NCBI GenBank assembly: GCA_900554495.1
Contig: USHR01000037.1
Span: 1 to 12,950 of the forward strand
Direction of reading: 5' to 3'
Length of the DNA stretch: 12,950 bases
Source of the DNA: an uncultured Collinsella sp.
GTDB lineage: Bacteria > Actinomycetota > Coriobacteriia > Coriobacteriales > Coriobacteriaceae
The notes under the pieces were generated by a model that was not told the DNA's origin, did not search any database, and saw nothing but the letters and a program-made list of their open reading frames with translations. This document shows positions 1 through 6,062 of the stretch, piece by piece. Both the position numbers and the translations under genes were made by a program. The stretch's first letter is position 1; every line of letters starts with the position of its first letter.

Positions 1-889
1 TGACGAGCGAGCCGGCCGAGATGCCAAACCACGCGTTGCCGCCCGCCACGAACACGCTCACCACGGCCATGGTGATGACGATAAGGCCCGAGGTCGTAAA
101 GTTGCGCTGCATCATGGCGTGCATCGAAACCGTTTCGGCATCGCGCGCGGCGCGGTCGGCGGTATCGAATAGGTCGCGCTCAAAGTCCTCGCGCCCGCAA
201 GTCTTGACGGCCAGGATGTTCGTGACCGCGTCGGACAGCACGCCCGACAGCTTGTTCTGCGCGGCGGACGTCGCGGCCGAAAGCGGCATGATGCGCTTGT
301 ACATAAGCCAGACAAACGCAATGTAGACGACCATGATGCCCACCAGGATCACGGTAAATGTGGGCACCACCGGGGCGAGTGCGGCCACGGTGCAGATGAC
401 CGAGGTAATGGTAGGAATGAGCGAATACACCGTCACGTCGACCAAGCCCGTGTAGCCACTCATAAAACGGCTCGTCTGGCTCACCAGCGATCCGCCAAAG
501 CGGCTGGTATGGAACGTCATGGATTGGTTGGAGAGCGTGTCAAAGCACAAGCGCGCCAGGTGATAGTTGCCCGCAATCTCGAGCTTGTAGACGGTGTAGT
601 CCTGTAGCTTGGAGAAGATCTGACCCACCAGGTTCACAAGCACGAGCGCCAGAATGTAGGGGCCAAAGACCTCGAATACTTGATCGCCCGCCACGGGGCC
701 GGCCTGGACGCGGTCGACGATGAGGGCCATCACATAGGTGTTGGCAAACGTGAGCAAAAAGATATAGCCCGCCGACGAAAACACCGAGAGAAAGACGATC
801 AGCGGCTGCGTGCGCGTGACATCCCAAAAACGCTGCAGCGTGCGGCGCACGGTGGAGCGCTTGAGCGGGCTGGTGCTTCTCTGAGGCAT
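1..889 (-). CDS. ABC exporter, N-terminal transmembrane domain (partial, runs off window)
   Basis: The visible part is 296 residues of an ABC exporter membrane domain (ABC_membrane type); the ATP-binding domain, if fused as is usual, lies beyond position 1. A charged N-terminus (residues 1-28) is followed by hydrophobic segments at about 29-57, 76-93, 152-173, 177-197 and 266-290. Family-typical stretches are FHTSRFGGSLVSQTSRF (about 126-142) and LSDAVTNILAVKTCGRE (about 218-234), which contribute to intracellular loops and coupling helices. The ATG at 889 is preceded by AAAGGAAG about 5 nt upstream, which decides the start. rmuC lies 125 bp upstream on the same strand. The substrate cannot be inferred; such proteins often work as heterodimers with an adjacent ABC gene, which would be outside the window. 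Confidence 0.88.
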   Translation of the reverse strand, partial: MPQRSTSPLKRSTVRRTLQRFWDVTRTQPLIVFLSVFSSAGYIFLLTFANTYVMALIVDRVQAGPVAGDQVFEVFGPYILALVLVNLVGQIFSKLQDYTVYKLEIAGNYHLARLCFDTLSNQSMTFHTSRFGGSLVSQTSRFMSGYTGLVDVTVYSLIPTITSVICTVAALAPVVPTFTVILVGIMVVYIAFVWLMYKRIMPLSAATSAAQNKLSGVLSDAVTNILAVKTCGREDFERDLFDTADRAARDAETVSMHAMMQRNFTTSGLIVITMAVVSVFVAGGNAWFGISAGSLV

Positions 890-935
890 GGGCTTCCTTT
901 CGCATCTGATAGGGCGAAACGCCATTGTTGCACAT

Positions 936-949
936 TGAAGCGCGCTTCA
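936..949. promoter_or_regulatory. 14-bp perfect palindrome upstream of ABC exporter gene (possible operator)
   Basis: TGAAGCGCGCTTCA is a perfect inverted repeat located 47-60 bp upstream of the ABC gene start codon, in the rmuC-ABC intergenic gap. Perfect palindromes of this size in front of drug exporters are often sites for dimeric regulators. A weak promoter may overlap it (TTGCCT at 954-949 and AACAAT at 929-924, minus strand, 19-nt spacer). No regulator gene is adjacent in this window, so the role is inferred. Confidence 0.3.
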
Positions 950-970
950 GGCAAGCACGTTGCGAAAAGC

Positions 971-997
971 GCCCGCGCCCCGCGTTTACGCCGGCGC
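971..997 (-). terminator. possible weak terminator after rmuC
   Basis: About 20 nt after the rmuC stop the minus strand can fold GCGCC-G-GCG around a TAAA loop against CGC-GG-GGCGC. A TTTT run comes only 6 nt later (968-965 region). The imperfect stem and displaced T-run make this weak; rmuC and the ABC gene may be partly co-transcribed. Confidence 0.25.
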
Positions 998-1014
998 GCC
1001 GCCGTCCGTTGCGG

Positions 1015-2370
1015 CTAGCCCTCGTCTACCTGGCCCGCGAGTAAGCCTGCGGACTCCAAGCCCAAAATCTCGTCGGCTTCCCGCGCGTCTTCCAGCGCAT
1101 CGATATCCTTGAGCTTGCGCTCCATAACGTTGGTGCGCGTGGTGATAATGCCCTCGACCGTTTTACCCGCGGTCTCGATCTGCTGCTGGGCGCGGCGCAG
1201 CGCCTTTTGATAGCGTGGCAGCTCGGCCTTGACGGCGGAAAGCACGCGCAGCACGTCATCGGTGCGTTTTTGCAACTTAAACGTCTGGTAGCTCATCTGC
1301 AGGCTGTTGAGAATGGCCGCCATGGTGCTGGGGCCGGCAACGTTGACGTGATAGTCGCGGCCCAGGGTCTCGATAAGCCCGGGGCGGCTGACGACCTCGG
1401 CATACAGGCCCTCAAACGGCACGAACATGATGCCAAAATTGGTCGTCGCGGGCACGCTCAGGTACTTTTCACAGATGTCCTTGGCCTCGCGCTTCACCAT
1501 GGCGTCAAGCGTCTTGCGCGCAGCGGCAACGGCCTCCGCGTCGCCCGACTCCTGGGCGTCGAGCAGGTGCTCGTACGCATCGCCGGGAAACTTGGAGTCG
1601 ATTGGTAGCAGCACGGGGTCGCCCTCGTCCACCGGCAGCTTGACGGCAAACTCAACACGCTCCGAGGCACCGGGCTTGGTGGCGACGTTTTCCAGATACT
1701 GATCGGGTGTGAGGATATCCGCCAGAATCGCGCCCAGCTGCACCTCGCCCAAAATGCCGCGCGCCTTCACATTGCCCAGCACGCGTTTGAGATCGCCTAC
1801 GCCGGTGGCAATGGACTGCATATCGCCCAGGCCCTTGTACACAGCCTCGAGTTGATCGCTCACCTGCTTAAACGATGCCGACAGGCGATCGTTGAGCGTA
1901 CGGGAGAGTTTCTCGTCCACCGTCGCGCGCATCTGATCGAGCTGCACGTTGTTGTCCTTGCGGATGGCGCCCAGCTGGGCATCGACCGTCTCGCGTACTT
2001 TGTCCAAACGGTGTTCAATGCCTTCGCGGTTGGCGCCCAGCTGCTGGGCCGTCTCGCGACGCAGGTCGTCCATGCGGTCGCCGGCCTGCGAGAACTCGCG
2101 CGCAATGGTCAGGTAGCGCTGCTGCTCCACGGCCGCATCGGTCGTCTGCTGCTGCGCGATGGCGTTTGCCGTGCGGCGGGTTTCGGCCAACGCGACGTTC
2201 AGGGTGTCGAGCACGTTGTTGGCCTGTTCGAGCGCAGCCAGCATCTCTGCCCCGTTATCGCCGCGCTCCCGCAGCTCGGCGCGAAGGCCCTTAAGCTGCA
2301 GGGCACAAGCCACAGCAACCCCCACTGCCACCAAGGCGATCACAACAAGCACGATATCAATAGCAGACAT
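1015..2370 (-). CDS. rmuC: RmuC-family DNA recombination protein
   Basis: The 451-residue product has the RmuC layout. It has an N-terminal membrane anchor (residues 3-24), a long charged coiled-coil region rich in E/R/Q heptads (about 28-180), then the RmuC core with its conserved stretches GILGEVQLGAILADIL (205-220) and LPIDSKFP (255-262). A further helical region follows towards the acidic C-terminus. RmuC proteins were named for limiting recombination at inverted repeats in E. coli and have a nuclease-like core; the exact biochemical activity remains uncertain. The ATG at 2370 follows GCGGAG about 4 nt upstream. The HTH gene of the nucleotidyltransferase module ends only 51 nt upstream with no visible terminator, so read-through from that module is possible. 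Confidence 0.93.
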   Translation of the reverse strand: MSAIDIVLVVIALVAVGVAVACALQLKGLRAELRERGDNGAEMLAALEQANNVLDTLNVALAETRRTANAIAQQQTTDAAVEQQRYLTIAREFSQAGDRMDDLRRETAQQLGANREGIEHRLDKVRETVDAQLGAIRKDNNVQLDQMRATVDEKLSRTLNDRLSASFKQVSDQLEAVYKGLGDMQSIATGVGDLKRVLGNVKARGILGEVQLGAILADILTPDQYLENVATKPGASERVEFAVKLPVDEGDPVLLPIDSKFPGDAYEHLLDAQESGDAEAVAAARKTLDAMVKREAKDICEKYLSVPATTNFGIMFVPFEGLYAEVVSRPGLIETLGRDYHVNVAGPSTMAAILNSLQMSYQTFKLQKRTDDVLRVLSAVKAELPRYQKALRRAQQQIETAGKTVEGIITTRTNVMERKLKDIDALEDAREADEILGLESAGLLAGQVDEG

Positions 2371-2421
2371 AGACTCCGCCCAATAAACTCAATCGACCAC
2401 CAATCAAAACCGCGATCAATC

Positions 2422-2985
2422 TTACCCCGCCACGCACACCGGGCGCCCGGCCCCTTCTTGGGTGCTTCTCTCTTCCGCATATTCCATAATGCGGCGCGCC
2501 GTTTCCCTGCTCACCTTTGAGTCATCGCCGGCCAAGTATGCGTATACGTTTCCTTTATTCAGGCGCAGAGCACGGCAGAGGCCATAGCGCGTTACACCCG
2601 ATTCCTCCAATGCTTCCAGCGTTTTCTTTCTCATCAGGGCGTTCACCCTTCTATCGGCCGCCGGCTTTTCCTTCACCGCTCTATACGCACGCCAAACGTT
2701 GGCATAACGATTTGGGAGCTCACTTTTGGCGCATAGAGACGCCATGCTACCCGCTTGACCGTACAAGGATAAAACGTCTCGGTAATCCCGTTCCATCCAC
2801 GAGCCCTCGGATAAACCCAGAACGTATTCGGCTTTTCCTTGCGCCAAAGCGAGCAAAAACAGAGGCTCCGCCACGCGCGGCGCATCCGTCGTCGCCTGCT
2901 CAACCAATTTTCTAAAACTCAGCGACCGCTGTCCGGATAGCTCTCGGCAATAGCCTTTTAAGAATCCCTCAAAGGTCAGATTCAA
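2422..2985 (-). CDS. helix-turn-helix partner of the nucleotidyltransferase (putative antitoxin or regulator)
   Basis: The start is placed at a TTG (2985-2983) that overlaps the TGA stop of the upstream nucleotidyltransferase gene (TTGA overlap). A perfect AGGAGGT lies 6 nt upstream; longer reading frames starting further upstream would be buried in the preceding gene. This gives 187 residues. Residues 1-115 are helical and have no motif I recognise. Residues about 131-172 (YGLCRALRLNKGNVYAYL and the helix after it) resemble a phage-repressor-like helix-turn-helix, unusually placed at the C-terminus. Translational coupling to a nucleotidyltransferase and the DNA-binding region suggest an autoregulating antitoxin or regulator. 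AbiEi antitoxins carry an N-terminal HTH, so this is not a standard AbiEi. Function is inferred from context. Confidence 0.7.
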   Translation of the reverse strand: MNLTFEGFLKGYCRELSGQRSLSFRKLVEQATTDAPRVAEPLFLLALAQGKAEYVLGLSEGSWMERDYRDVLSLYGQAGSMASLCAKSELPNRYANVWRAYRAVKEKPAADRRVNALMRKKTLEALEESGVTRYGLCRALRLNKGNVYAYLAGDDSKVSRETARRIMEYAEERSTQEGAGRPVCVAG

Positions 2986-3512
2986 CCGAGCACCTCCTTT
3001 TTGTATTGCCTGTATGCACAGACCATCTCTTGATAACTCCGCTCCGAAGGCGACGACGCCAGCGCCTCTCCCTCGTCGAATATAAGCCGTTCGAGCAACC
3101 CCCAATCAAGTCGGTCGACGAATGCCTGACTATGAAGATCGATGATGTCGTTCGGACGACAGGCATAGAGCTTCATTACCGCCAGGTCCTCCAAGGATGG
3201 CGTAAAGTACCTGATAAAACGCGCCCCAATATCCAAGGGAATCAAACGATCTTCGTAATTGAACGGCATCTGATTACAATATGCCACCGCCATACCATTC
3301 ACCTCGGGGTATCGAGCTATGATCTCGCGGAGGCACCTATCTGCCTCAAACACATCAATGTCATGTGTAACCGAACGATTCGTCACATCGTTTAGCATGA
3401 AGGCGCTTCCTCCCACCAATACAACGTTCGGCCTGTCGTCTCTTGGACCTATTTCCAGCTCCGCCTCTTCGTCAATGCCCAAAAGAGTCTGTTCTAAATC
3501 CTGCTTATACAT
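2982..3512 (-). CDS. DUF6036/AbiEii-like nucleotidyltransferase (putative toxin)
   Basis: This 176-residue protein shows the nucleotidyltransferase fold signature. A glycine turn VLVGGSAF (31-38) is followed by HDIDVF (50-55), whose D51 and D53 would bind the metal ion. A possible third acidic residue is D94 (RLIPLDIG). The later helix LEDLAVMKLYACRPNDIIDL (108-126), with K114, R119, D122 and D125, resembles the conserved lysine helix of DUF6036 and AbiEii/MenT-type enzymes. Members of the wider group include toxins that modify tRNA; here the substrate is unknown. The ATG at 3512 has AGGA 7 nt upstream. The gene overlaps the next one at TTGA. Base composition is visibly lower in G+C than the neighbours (25 of 60 bases at 3241-3300, against 35 of 60 at 1381-1440), which suggests acquisition. 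Confidence 0.8.
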   Translation of the reverse strand: MYKQDLEQTLLGIDEEAELEIGPRDDRPNVVLVGGSAFMLNDVTNRSVTHDIDVFEADRCLREIIARYPEVNGMAVAYCNQMPFNYEDRLIPLDIGARFIRYFTPSLEDLAVMKLYACRPNDIIDLHSQAFVDRLDWGLLERLIFDEGEALASSPSERSYQEMVCAYRQYKKEVLG

Positions 3513-3524
3513 AACAAATCCTAT

Positions 3525-3545
3525 TATTATTCATCTTCAATAATA
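3525..3545. promoter_or_regulatory. A+T-rich inverted repeat in front of the nucleotidyltransferase gene
   Basis: TATTATT and AATAATA form a perfect 7-bp inverted repeat around a 7-nt centre, starting 13 nt upstream of the nucleotidyltransferase ATG. Its position between the probable promoter and the ribosome binding site fits an autoregulatory operator of a toxin-antitoxin module. This is inferred from position and symmetry only. Confidence 0.35.
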
Positions 3546-3553
3546 CTATTAAG

Positions 3554-3580
3554 TCGCATGACAGGACCCACAGGATGCGA
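3554..3580. promoter_or_regulatory. second inverted repeat upstream of the nucleotidyltransferase gene
   Basis: TCGCAT (3554-3559) and ATGCGA (3575-3580) form 6-bp arms around 15 nt that contain a direct repeat of ACAGGA (3561-3566 and 3570-3575). It lies 42-68 bp before the start codon, where a promoter or operator would be expected. No convincing -35/-10 pair was found. Confidence 0.25.
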
Positions 3581-3635
3581 GGATTCTACTCATGGCGATA
3601 ATCCCTACACCCTAGAAGTCCTAATGTGACAAACG

Positions 3636-4070
3636 CTAACTCTCCCAGCCGGCGCGGATTGTTGTTATGACATCGCCTAGGCGCTGGCCGAGGGCTGACA
3701 GATGTTGGAGCACCTCGTTGGGCGATGCGCCGTTGAGGATGCACGTGAGGGCATACGACGCCAGAAAGATGGCCGCAAGCCCTAACGGGATGAGCACGAT
3801 CATCGCCAATATGCGCAAGCGCTGGCCCACACGGCGACGACGCGCACGACGCTTGTCGAACGCGAGCTCCTGCGCATATGAATCTTGCTGTACGGAATAG
3901 GCCTCTGGCGCCGATTTACACCCGGGCACAGCTGCAGGTACAGCAGCGGGCACGACATTTTGCGCAAAGGGCTGGGCTGCCGCCCCTTGCATTTGCATCT
4001 CTATAAGCCGTTGCTGTTGGCGCAACATGCGCTCGGCTTGTTGCTGCGGAGTCTCAAGAAACAGATCCAT
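3636..4070 (-). CDS. small single-pass membrane protein of unknown function
   Basis: This gene encodes 144 residues. The start chosen is the ATG at 4070, with GGAGG 5 nt upstream; a TTG at 4082 overlaps this ribosome binding site and is unlikely to be used. The N-terminal half (1-30) is rich in Q, E, R and M and probably helical. A low-complexity P/A/V linker follows (about 38-50, repeating PAAV), then a very basic patch KRRARRRR (73-80). One hydrophobic helix (about 86-112) and a short amphipathic tail complete it. The basic patch just before the helix predicts a cytoplasmic N-terminus under the positive-inside rule. I recognise no family. It stands alone between the upstream element and the nucleotidyltransferase module. 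Confidence 0.7.
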   Translation of the reverse strand: MDLFLETPQQQAERMLRQQQRLIEMQMQGAAAQPFAQNVVPAAVPAAVPGCKSAPEAYSVQQDSYAQELAFDKRRARRRRVGQRLRILAMIVLIPLGLAAIFLASYALTCILNGASPNEVLQHLSALGQRLGDVITTIRAGWES

Positions 4071-4320
4071 GCTGGCCTCCAAAATCGGAGCATTCGACGC
4101 TTACGACCAGCATCCCGCACCGCCATGACCGCGACAACGCAATCGCCGGCAATAGCCACAAAGTTTCTTCTGCTCAAAAGCTGTCGAAAAGCTCAACAAC
4201 TCCCCTACCAGCACTTTCTCTGAGCTTTTTTCGCCAACAATCTTTTGGCCTTCCACCCTTACGCCAACTGACCAAAATCTAACCAATAGCTTGACGAAAA
4301 TTGTGGAGACCGGGACCCCA
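4071..4320. other. gene-free leader region of the small membrane protein gene
   Basis: This 250-bp gap separates the terminator of the upstream gene from the ATG at 4070. A possible minus-strand promoter is TTGAGC (4177-4172), 17 nt, then TATTGC (4154-4149), leaving a leader of about 70 nt. The A+T-rich part (4160-4310) has several imperfect repeats of AAAGCT. A minus-strand reading frame across 4397-4101 runs through the upstream terminator and has no ribosome binding site, so it is not called as a gene. Confidence 0.35.
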
Positions 4321-4351
4321 CACAAAAAGTGCCGCCCCAAAGGGGCGGCAC
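4321..4351 (-). terminator. rho-independent terminator after the four-helix membrane protein gene (element copy A)
   Basis: A perfect 10-bp stem, GTGCCGCCCC against GGGGCGGCAC (4329-4351) with a 3-nt loop, is followed on the minus strand by TTTTTGTG. It ends the transcript of the gene at 5136-4504. It is nearly identical to the terminator at 5221-5251, so the terminator itself is part of a repeated element. Confidence 0.85.
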
Positions 4352-4486
4352 ACAAACTTATTATCAGCTTTTCTGTAACGAGCATGCGACGACTCAACGC
4401 CGGGGCGCAGGGCGGGGAAACCTTTGCCTCGCGCGACCCTGCGAAGCCGTGAGCGAGAGGGGAAGGTTTCCCCGCCCTGCGCCCCG
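4321..4486 (-). repeat. 3' hairpin element, copy A
   Basis: In the order it would be transcribed: a perfect 24-bp stem (4486-4463 with 4424-4401) begins 17 nt after the stop codon at 4504. Its cap contains a 26-nt core (4432-4457, beginning CGCGACCCTGCG on the plus strand) identical to copy B. A further 5-bp inner stem pairs 4428-4432 with 4453-4457. Then comes a linker (4400-4352) nearly identical to copy B, and the terminator. Stem sequence differs completely from copy B except for a shared CCTT near the inner end, yet pairing is perfect. Confidence 0.85.
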
Positions 4487-4503
4487 TGGTCGGTGAGAAC
4501 AGA

Positions 4504-5136
4504 CTACATGCCCGCGAGACCGCGGGCGGCGGTGGCGCACATAAATGCCAAGACGAGAATCACGAGCGACCCGGCGATGTCTGCCAGCACGCCCATTACG
4601 CGGCGCTCAAACAGCCAACTCTCAAAGTGCGGGGCGACGTTGCGCCAAACACGCCACAGCAAGATGCCCATACCGATGACGCCCGGGATATTGAGCAGTA
4701 GGATCTCGGAGCACAAAAGACCGATCAGGTTGCCGGCAACAAAACCAGCATCGCCCTCGCAGTATTTGCGGTAGACCATATACAGCATGTACGCCACAAA
4801 CGGCTGCAAGCACGCAGAAATAAACGTAACCACCATCGAGGGCTCCTGCGAAAAGACCTCGGTGAGCTTATCCACGCTCGTGGCATCCTTAGAGGCCAGG
4901 AACAGGCCAATGACCACCACAGGCACCACGCCCAAGATGACCTCGACCATCGTAAACAGCTTGGCGGTCAAGTCCTCACTAGCCGAATTCAAATGGGGCG
5001 CCCACTCAGGATGAGCATGCGCACCGACCTTCTTGCCCTTCTCAGCACGATTGGCCTTTTCACCCTCGGCAACCCGACGACCAGGATCCTTGCGAGTTCC
5101 CGCCGCAGCAACCCGAGCCCGAGACTTCTTACCCAT
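4504..5136 (-). CDS. four-helix membrane protein of unknown function
   Basis: The product is 210 residues. The ATG at 5136 has GAGGTG 6 nt upstream; nearby GTG and TTG codons fall inside that ribosome binding site. Residues 1-45 are strongly basic and Ala/Lys/Arg/Glu-rich with no hydrophobic segment, so there is no signal peptide. Four hydrophobic helices follow at about 60-82, 101-122, 131-163 and 180-206. The loop MVYRKYCEGDAGF lies between helices 2 and 3. I recognise no family; the layout suggests an integral membrane protein with a cytoplasmic basic tail. It is flanked on both sides by copies of the same 3' hairpin element, one ending rubrerythrin upstream and one ending this gene. Confidence 0.75.
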   Translation of the reverse strand: MGKKSRARVAAAGTRKDPGRRVAEGEKANRAEKGKKVGAHAHPEWAPHLNSASEDLTAKLFTMVEVILGVVPVVVIGLFLASKDATSVDKLTEVFSQEPSMVVTFISACLQPFVAYMLYMVYRKYCEGDAGFVAGNLIGLLCSEILLLNIPGVIGMGILLWRVWRNVAPHFESWLFERRVMGVLADIAGSLVILVLAFMCATAARGLAGM

Positions 5137-5220
5137 AACCAACACCTCACAAGAGGAAACGAATAGCCAACGCTACCCAGTGTACCCTCTAAGCAACGTC
5201 ACCGCCCCAACCGGCCCCCA

Positions 5221-5251
5221 CAAAAACGTGCCGCCCCATAAGGGGCGGCAC
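5221..5251 (-). terminator. rho-independent terminator after rubrerythrin (element copy B)
   Basis: A 10-bp stem, GTGCCGCCCC against GGGGCGGCAC (5228-5251) with a 4-nt loop, is followed on the minus strand by GTTTTTG. It closes the rubrerythrin transcript and matches the terminator of copy A almost base for base. Confidence 0.85.
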
Positions 5252-5387
5252 ACAAACTTTTTTATCAGCTTTTCTGTAGCGAGCACGCGACGACCCAAAG
5301 CGGGCCGGGAGGGCCGGACTACCTTCCCTCAACGCGACCCTGCGAAGCCGTGAGCGAGGAGGGAAGGTAGTCCGGCCCTCCCGGCCC
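5221..5387 (-). repeat. 3' hairpin element, copy B
   Basis: It has the same architecture as copy A. A perfect 29-bp stem (5387-5359 with 5330-5302) starts 21 nt after the rubrerythrin stop. The cap carries the 26-nt core (5333-5358) identical to 4432-4457, then the conserved linker (5301-5252, containing ATCAGCTTTTCTGTA on the plus strand), then the terminator. The stem sequence is unrelated to that of copy A over most of its length, so only complementarity and core are conserved. Confidence 0.85.
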
Positions 5388-5395
5388 AGCTCACG

Positions 5396-5412
5396 CTAGC
5401 GCCAAGCGCTAG
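5396..5412 (-). other. 7-bp hairpin overlapping the rubrerythrin stop codon
   Basis: CTAGCGC and GCGCTAG pair around a 3-nt loop (CAA on the plus strand), and the stop codon lies inside one arm. No T-run follows, so it is not a terminator by itself. It may only stabilise the 3' end. Confidence 0.3.
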
Positions 5413-5948
5413 TAGTTCACCACCTGCTCCTCAAAGTACGCCTTGGGGTGGTTACACACCGGGCACACCTCAGGCGCCTCGGCACCAACGTGCAGGTGCC
5501 CGCAGTTCAGGCACTTCCATACCTTCACGCCCTCACGCTCAAACACCTCGCCCGACTCGATGCGCTCGACGAGTTTGTTGTAGCGCTCCTCGTGGGCCTT
5601 CTCGACGGCGGCGACACCACGGAACTTCTCGGCGACCTCGGCAAAGCCCTCCTCCTCGGCGGTCTTGGCGAACTCGTCGTACATCGTGGTCCACTCGTAG
5701 TTCTCGCCCGCGGCGGCGTCGCGCAGGTTGTCCAGAGTGCCCGGAACGGCGCCGTCGTGCAGATACTTAAACCACAGCTTGGCGTGCTCGGACTCGTTGC
5801 CCGCCGTCTCGGCAAAGATATTCGAAATCTGAACGTAGCCATCCTTCTTGGCCTTAGATGCGTAGTAGCGATACTTGGTGTGTGCCTGGGACTCACCGGC
5901 AAAAGCGGTCTCGAGGTTCTTCTTGGTTTGGGAATTCTCAAAATCCAT
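5409..5948 (-). CDS. rbr: rubrerythrin
   Basis: This 179-residue cytoplasmic diiron protein reduces hydrogen peroxide in anaerobes. The N-terminal ferritin-like four-helix domain (about 1-137) carries the iron-binding motifs: E19 in AGESQAHTKY, E52 and H55 in NESEHAKLWF, the helix YEWTTMYDEFAKTAEEEGF, and E116/H119 in VEKAHEERY. The C-terminal rubredoxin-like domain (about 143-179) has C146-x2-C149 and C162-x2-C165 for one Fe(SCys)4 site. Length matches classical rubrerythrin. The ATG at 5948 follows GAAGGGAAG with about 7 nt spacing. It lies 114 bp downstream of the MutY-like gene and two genes after an Rrf2 regulator, a context that fits redox stress. No clear promoter was found in the gap. 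Confidence 0.96.
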   Translation of the reverse strand: MDFENSQTKKNLETAFAGESQAHTKYRYYASKAKKDGYVQISNIFAETAGNESEHAKLWFKYLHDGAVPGTLDNLRDAAAGENYEWTTMYDEFAKTAEEEGFAEVAEKFRGVAAVEKAHEERYNKLVERIESGEVFEREGVKVWKCLNCGHLHVGAEAPEVCPVCNHPKAYFEEQVVNY

Positions 5949-6062
5949 AGGTGTACTTCCCTTCAACACGTGCCGCCCATAGGCTTTGAGCGACCTTGTC
6001 TTTAGGATGCCCTCAAGCCGCGAATTTAAACCTTACAATCCCGTTCTTCAGATTTGAGCGGG

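Noticed and set aside
540..935. 131-residue minus-strand frame near the window start
   Set aside because: It is a frame-shifted shadow of the ABC exporter gene, whose own frame has the membrane-domain sequence and a good ribosome binding site at 889.
2986..3105. 40-residue N-terminal extension of the HTH protein
   Set aside because: It lies entirely inside the nucleotidyltransferase gene in another frame; the TTG at 2985 has an ideal ribosome binding site.
4101..4397. 98-residue minus-strand reading frame
   Set aside because: It runs through a strong terminator and the conserved linker, has no ribosome binding site and an implausible composition.
4321..5387. The two repeated elements as a CRISPR array
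   Set aside because: There are only two copies about 900 bp apart with a gene between them, and each contains a long hairpin and a terminator; no short regular repeats with spacers.
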